This document shows, piece by piece, positions 1 to 8,669 of a stretch of 25,353 nucleotides of DNA. The notes under the pieces were generated by a model. That model saw nothing but the letters and a program-made list of their open reading frames with translations. It was not told where the DNA came from and did no database searches. The position numbers were made by a program, and so were the translations under genes. Every line of letters starts with the position of its first letter. Position 1 is the first letter of the stretch. Source of the stretch: Symsagittifera roscoffensis (lineage: Eukaryota > Xenacoelomorpha > Acoela > Convolutidae); NCBI RefSeq assembly GCF_963678635.1, contig NW_026970670.1:1-25353 (forward strand), given 5' to 3'.

Positions 1-49
1 CATATCTTATCTTAATTCTGTCCTGTATACCGGGCCCGGGTTAACCTCC

Positions 50-826
50 ATAGACCAAAAATGCTAGTCATACAATTCCATAAACCAAGTCTATGAGAAA
101 AACACTATTCATACAAATTTTATACATTTTGCTAAAATTGTGTCATCGAATTTTCAAAGAACTTTTTTTCTTGTTTTGGCATAAAAGTCGGTGTATCGTA
201 CTAAATAAAAAAAAGAAAAAAAAATTGTCAAAAAAACACTATGTTCAGCTTTTTTTGTGATGGCAACAACAAAAAATTTTCCAAGTAATTTTGAAATGGC
301 CCCAAATTTTTTTTTCATCCGCAAATCGAATTTTTTGCCTGCAAAGTTCAATTTTTTGTGTGCATAACGGGATTTTTTTTTTCCGTTTCTCAGGATAAAC
401 TTTTTCAAAAAAGCTAAAAACTCCTGTTTTTTTATATGGCCTGTTCATGTGTGCCTTGATTAATGTCTGATAATTTGAAAATTAAATTTTTAAAAATAAT
501 TTTCTTTGTATATGATTTATGTAAGAAAATTGTCACAGAATTCAAGTAGTTTCCAATGCATTGTAAATGCGCGACCATCAAACCTCTGGTGACTCTAGTT
601 TTGAGTAAACCATGGTTTTTGTTACTTGTGTTCGGTCATGAACACATCCCGCAAAATTTGAGAAAAAAAATTCAATAAAAAAAATCGTTTTTTTTGGTTT
701 ATGGCAAAATGCTAGTCATAAAATTATCATATATGAAAAATCACTAATCATAAACATTTTATGCAATTTTCTGTACTAATGGAATTGCATGAATGTTGTA
801 TGATTAGCGTTTTTCCATATATGAGA
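50..826. repeat. Repeat with inverted ends and a recurring ~35-bp motif
   Basis: A motif of the form AAAAA-Y-GCTA-R-TCATA occurs as direct copies near 56-80, 95-130, 703-730 and 732-767, and inverted at 784-824. The outermost copies face each other: 17 of 19 bases match between the left end (from about 57) and the reverse complement of the right end (to about 824). That is the layout of a MITE-like element. I could not fix a target duplication, so the edges are approximate. The interior is A/T homopolymer-rich and non-coding. The family is not recognised. Confidence 0.4.
727..824. repeat. Imperfect hairpin, 41-bp arms
   Basis: Arms 727-767 and 784-824 are inverted copies matching at 33 of 41 positions around a 16-bp loop. 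The inverted pair is part of the recurring motif of the surrounding repeat. A transcript across it could fold into a long stem; no function is implied. Confidence 0.5.
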
Positions 827-923
827 CGACAAGACATAAAGAAAGACTTGACATTAAAATGACAATTGAGAGTTAAAGCATGTAAAATGAACTGTTGGAT
901 TTTAAGCAAACTCTATTTCTCAG

Positions 924-1053
924 AACCATAACTGGGCAATTTGAGTCAAGCGTAGTATTAAAGTCTCACACCAAAGCGGTTGTCGTCTTATTTACCGGAA
1001 ACCGTTGCATCATTCCCGGGCCGACTTCCGCGACTAATTTTTCGAAACTTTGA
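924..1053 (+). CDS. Terminal coding exon of an unrecognised host gene
   Basis: A pyrimidine-rich acceptor (TCTATTTCTCAG) ends at 923. It is followed by one base completing a split codon and 42 sense codons before TGA at 1051-1053. The reading frame has mixed base composition unlike the A/T-rich surroundings, and contains a hydrophobic beta-like stretch (AVVVLFTGNRCIIPG). An AATAAA lies 48 bp after the stop. Together these features support the last exon of a plus-strand gene whose upstream exons lie outside the window or are not recognisable. The V-V-x-L-F-x-T-G-x-x-x-I-x-G pattern faintly recalls a TBP-type beta repeat. The stretch is far too short to name, so I assign no function. Confidence 0.4.
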
Positions 1054-1100
1054 ATTTTCCAATTCCACTTCTGTTACATCGCTCATTAAAAAAAAACTAA

Positions 1101-1106
1101 AATAAA
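1101..1106 (+). terminator. Poly(A) signal AATAAA
   Basis: A canonical AATAAA lies 48 bp downstream of the stop codon at 1051-1053, in the position expected for 3' end formation of the exon at 924-1053. In an A-rich context one hexamer is weak evidence by itself. Confidence 0.35.
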
Positions 1107-1539
1107 AAATGGCCTATGAACTGCTCATTTACATAAAAGAACGATGAGGTCGCTGTGGCAGAATGGTCCAGCCGAAGGAGGGTAGATTTTGACCGATGAG
1201 TCGCCTCACTTTTTTTTTACTCCAGCTAAACTTCATTTAAAAAACAACATTAAAAGAAAAAACAGTCCCATTTTTGAGTGTTCGGTGCATCAGGCCCACG
1301 CTAATAACCAAAAGGGACTTCACGTTGAAAGTTACTATATAAACTCATAAAGAATGAAAATTTATGACCCTGAAGTAATCGAATTACTGCTAGTTTTTGC
1401 TACAAATTTATAGCTTTTAATTCATCTTTACACAATTTATAAGACCCCAGTGGATATTTGAGAAGGTTTCCTCAGAAAGGCTCGTCGGCTTGTTGTCCTA
1501 GAACTGTACTATACCTAAAATGGTGCGTTTTTGTTTCAG

Positions 1540-1610
1540 ACTGGCTCAGAGTTTTTCACGTATGCTCGACTGAAATTCACGAAGAACTCCAGGACGTTCA
1601 CAGCGAGAGT
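1540..1610 (+). CDS. Candidate internal exon, low confidence
   Basis: A good acceptor (GTTTTTGTTTCAG) ends at 1539. The following frame reads as an amphipathic, acidic segment (WLRVFHVCSTEIHEELQDV) and could end at a GT at 1611. The same frame stays open from about 1446 to 1664, so an unspliced short ORF is possible. A competing frame from the same acceptor reaches a stop at 1611-1613 and could be a terminal exon. I cannot decide between them. The neighbouring stretches 1107-1537 and 1665-2410 show no exon I would support. Confidence 0.22.
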
Positions 1611-2409
1611 GTAATTTATGTTTTTTCTCGGCTGAGTATGATTGTACATAATGATGTCAAGTGACGCGATGTGGATTGTGGACATTTTTTGTGGTAGTTT
1701 AACGTTAGTAAACATTTTTCTATGCTAATTGGGATTTAGATAGGGTACTCCTTCATAACTTTTCCTTTCAGACACCATTGACGAAAAGCTAACCTTTTAA
1801 AGTCTTATTTTGTTATCTGAGTTTTCTTATTTTAGTCTTTTGTGACATTCTTATTGAAAACAATTGCCTGTTAAGGACGAATGTTAGAGTTGTGATGGGC
1901 GCCAGTTTTTTTACTGAGAAACTTATGGAGGACCATTGCCGGGACTGAGAAAATAGGCCTCAAAAAGATGCCAGCCAAGAATGTGACGATAATTACTACA
2001 AGAACCGCTGCTCTTGATGCTTAATGTACATAACCATTCCGTTAATCGATACCTTATTCTCTCAACAGGACGAAACTTTTCAAGTATTTACAGTAGGAAA
2101 AGTTGTAAAAAAAGCGATGGTCCCGATAGAGCCAAAAATAAGAATTTTATGTCTTGATTTTAAAAACTTGAGTTTTTAAAAATTAGTTCGCATTTTTTTT
2201 TTCTATTTTTTTAGTCAATCCGAGATTGGATCAATGTATTTTTTTTTACAAATTATTTTTTTCGTTTTTTGGCGTGTCTGCTCAAATATTGTCGGCCTTG
2301 TTTCCGCTTCCTAAAATTGTTCAATTGCTAGTTTAAATTTCAGATGTCCTGCTTGGCATGTTTGCCTAGAGTGCCTCTTAGATAATTTGGAAAAGTTGAT
2401 CACATTTGG

Positions 2410-3960
2410 AAAAGTCCTTTTTTTCGCTTTGTCTACGCTTTGTCTACGCTTTGTCTACAGACTTTGAGAAGTCTGTGGGCGGAATATTTGACCAATATGT
2501 TTGATTTTTTTTTCGTTTTCTCTAAAACTAACCGACCAAATCAGAGATTTTTGCTGCAATGAATAGAGCGGATTTGGAAAGCTCTCCTCCATAAGCGGCT
2601 ATGCCCAAACCTTTTTTACAGTTAAATATATGGCCTTCGTAATAGAAAATTTTTAGCCGTTTGTTTAAAAAATTTTTTTGGACTTTTCTCTAAAACTAAC
2701 TTCTCAAACTACGTGGGTTAAATGGAGATAACGGGCAATGGGAAGTTCTCCTGCGTTAGCGCCCTCTCACAATTTTTTTCTACACGAACGGTTATCGTCC
2801 TCAGAAAAATTGTTTTTTTTTATTGTTTTTTATTAGCGTGTTTTTTATAACTGTTATGAATTTTTGTAAATGTCTGATCAGCAATTTTGTTTTTCATTCA
2901 ATCCAAAGAACGGTTTGTTGAGAGCTCCTTGGCATGCGCAACTATGCCAAATTTTTTGACCCAAAAAATTATGGTTCTCAAAAAAGTCAACACTTTGATT
3001 TTCGGACCTTTTTTTTAAAACTCTTTGACTTCTTGAGAACTATTCTGCCCAACTTGGGTTTTTCTGTTTACTTGAAATTACAGGTTGGGCTACTTTCTTC
3101 TGCATTAGCGGCTAAGCGAAATTATTCTCAAACAAAATGCTATGGTTCTCGGAAATGTCAATTATCTGATGTGATGACCGTTCTTTGAACTTTCTCGATA
3201 ACCATCTTGCCGAATTTGATATCATAGGTTTAATCAACAAAACAGGTTGATCCACAATTTTTTTGACACAGAAAGAATTATGACCCGCGGCAAAGTCAAA
3301 ACTTTGATTTTCTGTCCGTTTTTTTGATATTTTTGACTGTTCTCGAACAAAACACTGCCAAATCTGGGTTTTTGAGTTCAATCGAGTTTACAGTATGAGC
3401 TAATTTCTTTTTTATCAGCAGTAACCCTCAAATTGTTCCACACAAAAAAGTTATCGTCCTCGGAAAAATCAAGTTTTTGATTCTTTGGGCGTTTTTTTTT
3501 TCAAAATTTTATGAAGTTTACCAAAAATTCCCTCCCACATTTGAAATGTTGGATTCAATTTAAAAAAACAGGTTATGCGAAGCTCCTTTGCATACGCAAT
3601 TATGTACAAATATTTTTAACAGAAGAAACTTTGGCTCTTGGAAAAATCGTATTTTTTGTTTTCTTGTTACCTTTTTTTGAAAATTTTTGACTTTTCTCGA
3701 GAGCTATCTTGCCAAATCTGGGTTTTATAATTTTTCGAAATTGCAGGCCGGACGATTCTCTTCTACGTCTGTGGTTACGCACAAATTTTTTGAAACAATA
3801 AGTTATGATTTTTGGAAGTGTCAACTACCTGATTTGTTGACCATTTTTTGGAATTTTCTCGATACAACTGAGGTTTTGAACGAAGTCCAATTTTTTGAAA
3901 TTACACATTTCGTACCGCATCAGTATATTAATTTCAAAAAATATTCAGCTGGGTCCTAGG
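2410..3960. repeat. Degenerate tandem array, ~155-180-bp unit
   Basis: Equivalent landmarks (a CTCCTNCRTNAGCGG-like block followed by an A-rich block, then TTATGGTTCTCGGAAAA-TCAA-like and TTTTCTCGA-like blocks) recur at about 2581, 2745, 2924, 3093, 3247, 3401, 3581 and 3755. Spacings are 164, 179, 169, 154, 154, 180 and 174 bp. Copies are much diverged, with shared words such as 'ttgaaattacaggttgggc' and 'tgccaaatctgggttttt'. This looks like an old satellite or intronic tandem repeat. Short open frames inside it are incidental. Confidence 0.65.
2425..2457 (+). repeat. 11-bp unit repeated three times
   Basis: The unit CGCTTTGTCTA is repeated three times without change. It sits at the left edge of the larger degenerate array. 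It is a short minisatellite of no evident function. Confidence 0.9.
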
Positions 3961-4040
3961 TGCCTTCAGTGAGTCATACAAAAAATTTATTTCACCAATT
4001 TTTTTCAATTTTTTTTTTTCATTTTTTCAACATTTTTTTT

Positions 4041-5418
4041 ATGATTCTGTTGTATCGCAAAAGATGCGAAGCTCTGCTTTGGCTCTGCGTTAAGGATTTA
4101 ATTCCGGATTACGGGGAACATGTTCAAACCCATGTTAACTCAGTAATCGAGTAATGAGCAGATAAATTATATTGAGGTATTAAAAGTTTTTTTTTTAAAA
4201 CACAACAAGTTGATCTTATTCTTGTTAATGATAAAGTTCAGTTCAGTTTTTTTTTTAAATCAGTTCATGCATGTATCAATATTCAAGCATTATTTGGGAG
4301 GCGTGTATCAGCGGCGCTGCATCAAAATCAACACAACAAATGAGCTGATAATGACAGGTTCATATGCGTTGGTGTGAAAGTAGTGGCTGCATTTTTGTTC
4401 CGACCAGTGGAAAAAAGAGGAGGAACTTTGTATTTGGGAGTTTTTACTGTTTTTCTGTTTTCCACCCAAAATCAAGTACCACAAATAATTATCGGAATGG
4501 GTTGAGTGATTAGAACAGCCCCTTCAGTCGTGATTCGAGTTACATTAAAAATTTCTCAGTGTCGAGAAAAAACTGTTTGAAATTTTTATTGTTTGGTCAA
4601 ATTTCGTGCAAAAAAGCGAGCTAGCAGGCTTATTTATGCTCAATTTAGGCCGTTTACAGAAGCTCATATGTGCTCATTTTTAGTTTTACTCAAGTAAAAT
4701 CAAGTTTTGGCGCTAGTTTACTTTTAGCATAAAATGCAGGTCCGGGGTTGCGGACGCCCCCCCCTCAGGAATTTGACCCCCTGCCGACCCAAATGGTTCC
4801 CCCTTCAAACTATTTTGAGATATCCATTTTTGGCGGACAGACCCTAAAAATTTTCTAAAGGCGCTTTTGGTGCCAATATATACTCATCTTTAAGGGGGAG
4901 CGCGGGCCGAGAAAACGCATTTTATTTGGTAAAATTTTTCCAAAAAGTGCCTAAAAACGCACTTTTTGGCCCATTTCTTGGCGCAGAAATTTTGGCCAAA
5001 ACAGGGTCTTTTTAGAGTTTTGGTAGGGTTCGGAAAATCAATTTGCTCGACCTAAAAAAAAGGTCGACAAAATTTCGAAAACTTTTTGAAAATCCGCTCC
5101 CCCCTCGAGAAAATCCTAGATCAGCCCCTGATAAAATGTCTTCCTTTTCAATCTAGTCATGCTGCAGGTTTTTGCCCAGTAGTTTGGCGCCTAGGTTGAA
5201 GAATCAATGCATGAACATCTTGGTTCAAAACTGATGGGCTTTCTTCTTATTCAACAGCTATTGGAGGATATGGTAAGTAGAAAAAATTGTGAATTTTATT
5301 GGCCATAAGTGACATGAGCTCAAAAATAGTCGAAGCTATAGCAATATATTTCAATCACTTTCTCTAGCGTCTGAATGAACTTGCGTCAGTATTAACCAAT
5401 TCGCAAGAGCTAGTTTGA
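4041..5418 (+). CDS. 3' part of a host gene: three exons, unrecognised product
   Basis: Proposed exons are 4041-4142, 5195-5272 and 5368-5418 (TGA 5416-5418), all joined in phase 0. The middle exon is the best supported. It follows an AG at 5194, with an in-frame TAG immediately before, so the acceptor must lie there. It encodes 26 helix-prone residues and ends at a strong GTAAGTAG donor. The last exon follows TTTCTCTAG and encodes RLNELASVLTNSQELV. The first exon ends at ACTCA|GTAATC and encodes an acidic helical segment (VKDLIPDYGEHVQTHVNS). Its left edge is uncertain: it may start at the ATG at 4041 or at an acceptor ending at 4063. The joined tail is amphipathic-helical throughout; no family recognised. 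The 1052-bp first intron contains the MITE at 4737-5130. Confidence 0.45.
4729..5138. mobile_element. hAT-like MITE with 8-bp target duplication
   Basis: The element spans 4737-5130 (394 bp). It begins CAGGTCCGGGG and ends GATCAGCCCCTG, whose reverse complement starts CAGGGGCTGATC. Identical 8-bp copies ATAAAATG flank it at 4729-4736 and 5131-5138. CAGG...CCTG ends with an 8-bp target duplication are the hAT hallmark. There is no transposase, so it is non-autonomous. Inside are perfect hairpins at 4940-4969 (11-bp stem, 8-nt loop) and 5047-5067 (TCGACC/GGTCGA). It is markedly more GC-rich than its flanks. It sits in the intron of the gene at 4041-5418, ending 64 bp before the next exon. Confidence 0.75.
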
Positions 5419-5471
5419 AAAATTGGGTTCACTGAACTTCCTAATCAAAGCAAATATTTTTCAAACTACGC

Positions 5472-5702
5472 ATGCGGGTTTTTATTAATGAACTTGTTTT
5501 TTTTTGCATTTTTTACTTATATTTTAACGTAAATTATGCTTTGTCTTTCAGTGCAAATAACGTTTACATCAGTTCAAACGCACTTGAAGATGTCGAAACT
5601 CGCTTGGTGGGGCAGACAAAATTGAAATCCGTGGCTAACGAAAAAAAATTGTCAAAGGAAAACGTCGTTGCTGCTCCAACGAGGATAAATGCATCATTTT
5701 AA
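5472..5702 (+). CDS. Possible small secreted protein, or a terminal exon from 5552
   Basis: The 76-codon frame begins with a hydrophobic segment like a signal peptide (residues 1-25, ending near NYALS) followed by a hydrophilic, Lys/Glu/Asn-rich tail. Alternatively the first part is an intron end. A branch-point-like TTTTAAC and a strong TTTGTCTTTCAG acceptor end at 5551, and the well-balanced codons lie only from 5552 to the TAA at 5700-5702. In that case it is a 151-bp terminal exon needing a donor that leaves two bases of a codon. It cannot join the phase-0 donor at 5272, which would hit a stop after two codons. No family recognised. The stretch 5703-6388 holds no gene I can support. Confidence 0.35.
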   Translation: MRVFINELVFFCIFYLYFNVNYALSFSANNVYISSNALEDVETRLVGQTKLKSVANEKKLSKENVVAAPTRINASF

Positions 5703-6388
5703 CTTGATATTCCAATTATTATCACAAAAATAATTAACAAATTTATTTCACGCTAATTCATCAGCAAATCTTATCATAATCTTTGCTACCTAAACTCTAC
5801 AACCATCGCGTTGAAGTAGCAGAAATACAGACTACCTGACTATAACTTTGTAAGGCAAGTGAAATTAGCGGGGGTCCTGGCTTGAGTCCTGTAGAATTCA
5901 TGGTTTTCTAATACTGAAATTGTTTGGTGTGACTCTTATTTCACTTGATTTCTCGGCCTTACTTCTTTAGTGTCTGGCTTCGTAATTGGTTGTTTCGTAG
6001 AGCGTTGTTTGTTTGATCAGAGACAAGGCTAGAATGGGCAATCTGGGTGGTTTTTTGTTTTTTGTTTTTAAATTTTATCCTTCACGCACCATCCATGTAA
6101 AATGCGAAGTGATCAAATTTGAGTCTGATAACGTATCAGTAAGAGCAATTTTATGCTCAATTCAATTCGGAATGTTTTTATTTGGCGCTTACGTTTCAAT
6201 AGCACGAGCTAGTTTGCGTAAATTCTCCCAATATGAGTTATAGTGGTCAAACTAGTCCCAAATCTAATCAACTAAGACTTTTTAAAAAATGCTACTGAAA
6301 CTTCGTTCAAATTGTGAAATTCAAAATTTTTCTACATTTGCTTTTGTGCCATCAGTATCATCGTTATAGAAATATAAAAATCATGGAA

Positions 6389-6559
6389 TTATTTGCTTTT
6401 ATTCCAGAAGTGAGTTTCAACGTGAAAAGGCCTTCTTTTCATTCTTCTCTCGTCGTCATTGTCAACTTCACTCTCCTTTCCGCTTTTTTCCTGATGCCCG
6501 TTTTCTTCTGTTTTTGACGTGTCTAAAGTATGAAAACCATAAGAAAACCATTTGTTATC
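6389..6559 (-). CDS. Terminal exon of a minus-strand host gene
   Basis: Reading the minus strand, a textbook acceptor (TTTGTTCTTCTTAG) ends at 6560. It is followed by exactly 57 codons in phase 0, ending with TAA at 6389-6391. The product is hydrophilic and charged: an acidic middle (SEVDNDDE) followed by a basic patch (RRMKRRP), and it ends FWNKSK. Codon use is mixed and unlike the A/T-rich flanks. An AATAAA overlaps the last codons. No donor appears downstream, so it should be the last exon. Upstream on the same strand the LTR element begins 98 bp away, so the preceding exons probably lie beyond the right edge of the window. Product unknown. Confidence 0.5.
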   Translation of the reverse strand, partial: DNKWFSYGFHTLDTSKTEENGHQEKSGKESEVDNDDERRMKRRPFHVETHFWNKSK

Positions 6560-6653
6560 CTAAGAAGAACAAAGTTTTAAATGAGACTGTTTTTATCCAT
6601 TGTTAGTCCACTCATCGCTGTTTATATTCGACTGAGCATCATCACTTGAGACA

Positions 6654-6657
6654 TTTG
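6654..6657. repeat. Target-site duplication TTTG, left copy
   Basis: TTTG directly abuts the left LTR end (TGAG...). The same four bases follow the right LTR end at 25348-25351. A 4-bp duplication is usual for Ty3/gypsy-type integrases. Confidence 0.75.
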
Positions 6658-7065
6658 TGAGTTAGGACCGATGTGGTAAACTCATACAGTAATTTCGGAT
6701 AGGGTACACCGTCTGCTCGTCACGCTATCTTATTTTCGGCCTTATTATCGTGCAACTTCTTAGTCTAATACCGATCCTAATCTTACTCTTATATCTACTA
6801 GTCTCAGGGTGTTTAACTAGTCTCTGCTAGGCTCAATAGATCTAGAGTATACTGGCTTATTGCAACTACTGAAGTTCTCTTGGAGAGGCAACTAATTTCT
6901 AAGTTAAATTCAAATCTCTCTGGTGCTGAAATAACAAGTAATTTCAGCACTTACAAATAAGTGGGTTGTTAGTTGAATGGATTATGATTGGTTAATATTA
7001 AATATTTTACAGTGGTAAAATATCTAACTTATCCATTAATAAAATGTAGTTTAGATCAGGTTCCA
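6658..7065 (-). repeat. 3' LTR
   Basis: This 408-bp direct repeat matches 24938-25347. In element sense it begins TGGAACCTGATC and ends CCTAACTCA. Compared with the other LTR it has about ten scattered substitutions plus one rearranged patch with a 2-bp length difference (near 6742-6750). It retains the 28-bp stem-loop at 6923-6950. Confidence 0.95.
6923..6950 (-). promoter_or_regulatory. Stem-loop within the 3' LTR
   Basis: GTGCTGAAA pairs with TTTCAGCAC across a short loop. The counterpart at 25205-25232 keeps the outer GTGCTGAA/TTCAGCAC stem and replaces the inner pairs with TTAC/GTAA. Folding is therefore kept although the sequence changed. Its role is unknown; R-region or processing structures are possible. 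Confidence 0.5.
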
Positions 7066-7072
7066 CCCATCC
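7066..7072 (-). promoter_or_regulatory. Weak polypurine-tract candidate
   Basis: Immediately inside the 3' LTR the element-sense sequence is CCCCGGATGGG|TGGAAC. The purine run is short and interrupted by T, so this is a poor polypurine tract. It may be mutated or the primer may lie slightly further in. The call rests on position only. Confidence 0.25.
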
Positions 7073-8669
7073 GGGGTTTACAGAGTTTTTTAGAACTATC
7101 TTTCTTCTCTGCAATTTGAAGGATGGATGATGAACGTTGGTATTTGGCGAACATCATTTTCTTGTCCGGTTCCTCTTGGAGAAGAACGTTCCAGGACGCT
7201 GGAATTATGGATAGGAAATTGTTACGTCGTCATTCGACGACGACTGTGATCCCCAATGAAATCAATCCGATTTCAAAATGGTTTGCTATGACAGGTTTTT
7301 CTGTATTATGTAGAGAACTTGTTTTGTTTGCAACCTCGTCTGGGAATGGCGTGAAGATCGTGTGCGGAAGGGATGCCTTGTAACTCAGATCTGTACGTAT
7401 ACTTGAACATCGAGGTGGTCATTGTTCTAGTTCAATAAAGTCCTTTTCTGCGAAGTCAAGTCGTACTCTAAATCCTTTGAGTTGTGATTGTGGACGGCAT
7501 GTCGGTTGTGTTTAGCCATTCTTTTGTTCGAGTGTGATGGGATCATTTAGTCTTTGGATGTTCGTCTTTGTTCTTGTGTATGATCTATATACTGCAAAGC
7601 ATGATTTACATTTTATAAAATTATGTTAATTCGGTTTTTTAATCATGAATTTAGTTAGTCGTTTTCACAAAAGCGTTCTGTTTTAGTTCGGTTATTTTGA
7701 AGAGTTACTCACCCTAGAGTACCTCTTATTAAAAATAGGAGTGTGGTCACAAAGCGTGGATGTAGCGCGGTGGGTTAGGCCTGCTATAGAGCATGCTGAG
7801 GACGTCCTCTCTGGTGGGTTAGGCCAGGAGTGGGAGTATGATTTCATGCTGTTTCTTTGAGAGGTCCTCTTATGTGATAACGTTTTATGTTGGGTTTATG
7901 TTGGTCTTTCTTATGTTACTCTGGTTGTGTCCTTTTTTCAAAAATCATTTTTTTTTGGTATGGGTTTGTCTTGCGACTTTTTTGTGTTTTATTATTTCTT
8001 TCTTAGACTTTATAATAAGCTTCGAAAGAATAAACTATCCAGTTTTAAACTGAGTTAATCCGGTTTGGGTACCGTTGGTTTTCTTTTCTTAGTCATACTG
8101 TTATTTTATCATTTGTGGTGTTTAGTAAGCTGCGTTGGTTAGTTTGGTTTAGTATATAATTCCTTTCCAACCGGGTTAAAGGAAAGTTTGAAACTTGTTA
8201 TTGTGTGTTAGAGTTGTTGATAGTGAAAGCTTGAAACTTAAAATCATTATTTAAACAATTCTTCGTGGGCGAGCTGAGCAAGTTTGGATAGAATTTTTGT
8301 GCGAGTGAATGAAAATATTGAAAAGTTAGTACTGCTTTCTCATTTTATCAATTTATTGCATAGAATATGGATTTTACTGCGTTCTGGGGAAATTTAAAAT
8401 TATAAATTTTCATCGTAGCTAAGTTTACTGCTTCATGGGGAAATAATTTATAAATAAAATTACTACATTTGCTATGAATTTTACTACATTATTTAGTGCA
8501 AGAAATTAACGAATTTCAAGATAAATTAACAAGTTTGTATTTTTATTTTACTTTTCTGTTTTGTAGATGATTGTGGTGTGAAGACTAGAAATATAGATCA
8601 ATTATTGATACAAAATGGTTAGTACTAATTTAAATTCATTAGTTAGAAGAATTTCAAATTATACTTACC
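7073..8669 (-). other. Long 3' non-coding region of the element
   Basis: About 1.6 kb lies between the last ORF and the 3' LTR. In element sense the portion near 7100-7390 has one frame with only a few stops, but it is not convincingly coding. On the opposite strand an 86-codon frame (7123-7383) is open. There is a 13-bp direct repeat GGTGGGTTAGGCC at 7769-7781 and 7813-7825, and a small stem-loop at 8163-8186 (CTTTCC/GGAAAG). The plus-strand frame at 7838-8053 is only a T-rich hydrophobic shadow. Confidence 0.5.

Noticed and set aside
154-448. Minus-strand Lys-rich short frames at the left edge
   Set aside because: They translate A/T homopolymers inside a repeat and show no codon or splice support.
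1140-1215. tRNA-like segment (GTCGCTGTGGCAGAATGGTC...)
   Set aside because: It recalls the 5' half of a tRNA, but no anticodon arm, T-arm (GGTTCRA) or matching acceptor strand follows.
4310-4380. Possible exon reading YQRRCIKINTTNELIMTG on the plus strand
   Set aside because: The stretch looks coding but is short, lies inside the proposed intron 4143-5194, and has no convincing donor; the frame simply stops.
5961-6032. Possible terminal exon after TTACTTCTTTAG (5971-6032)
   Set aside because: The acceptor is good, but two frames look equally plausible and no partner donor or poly(A) signal was found.
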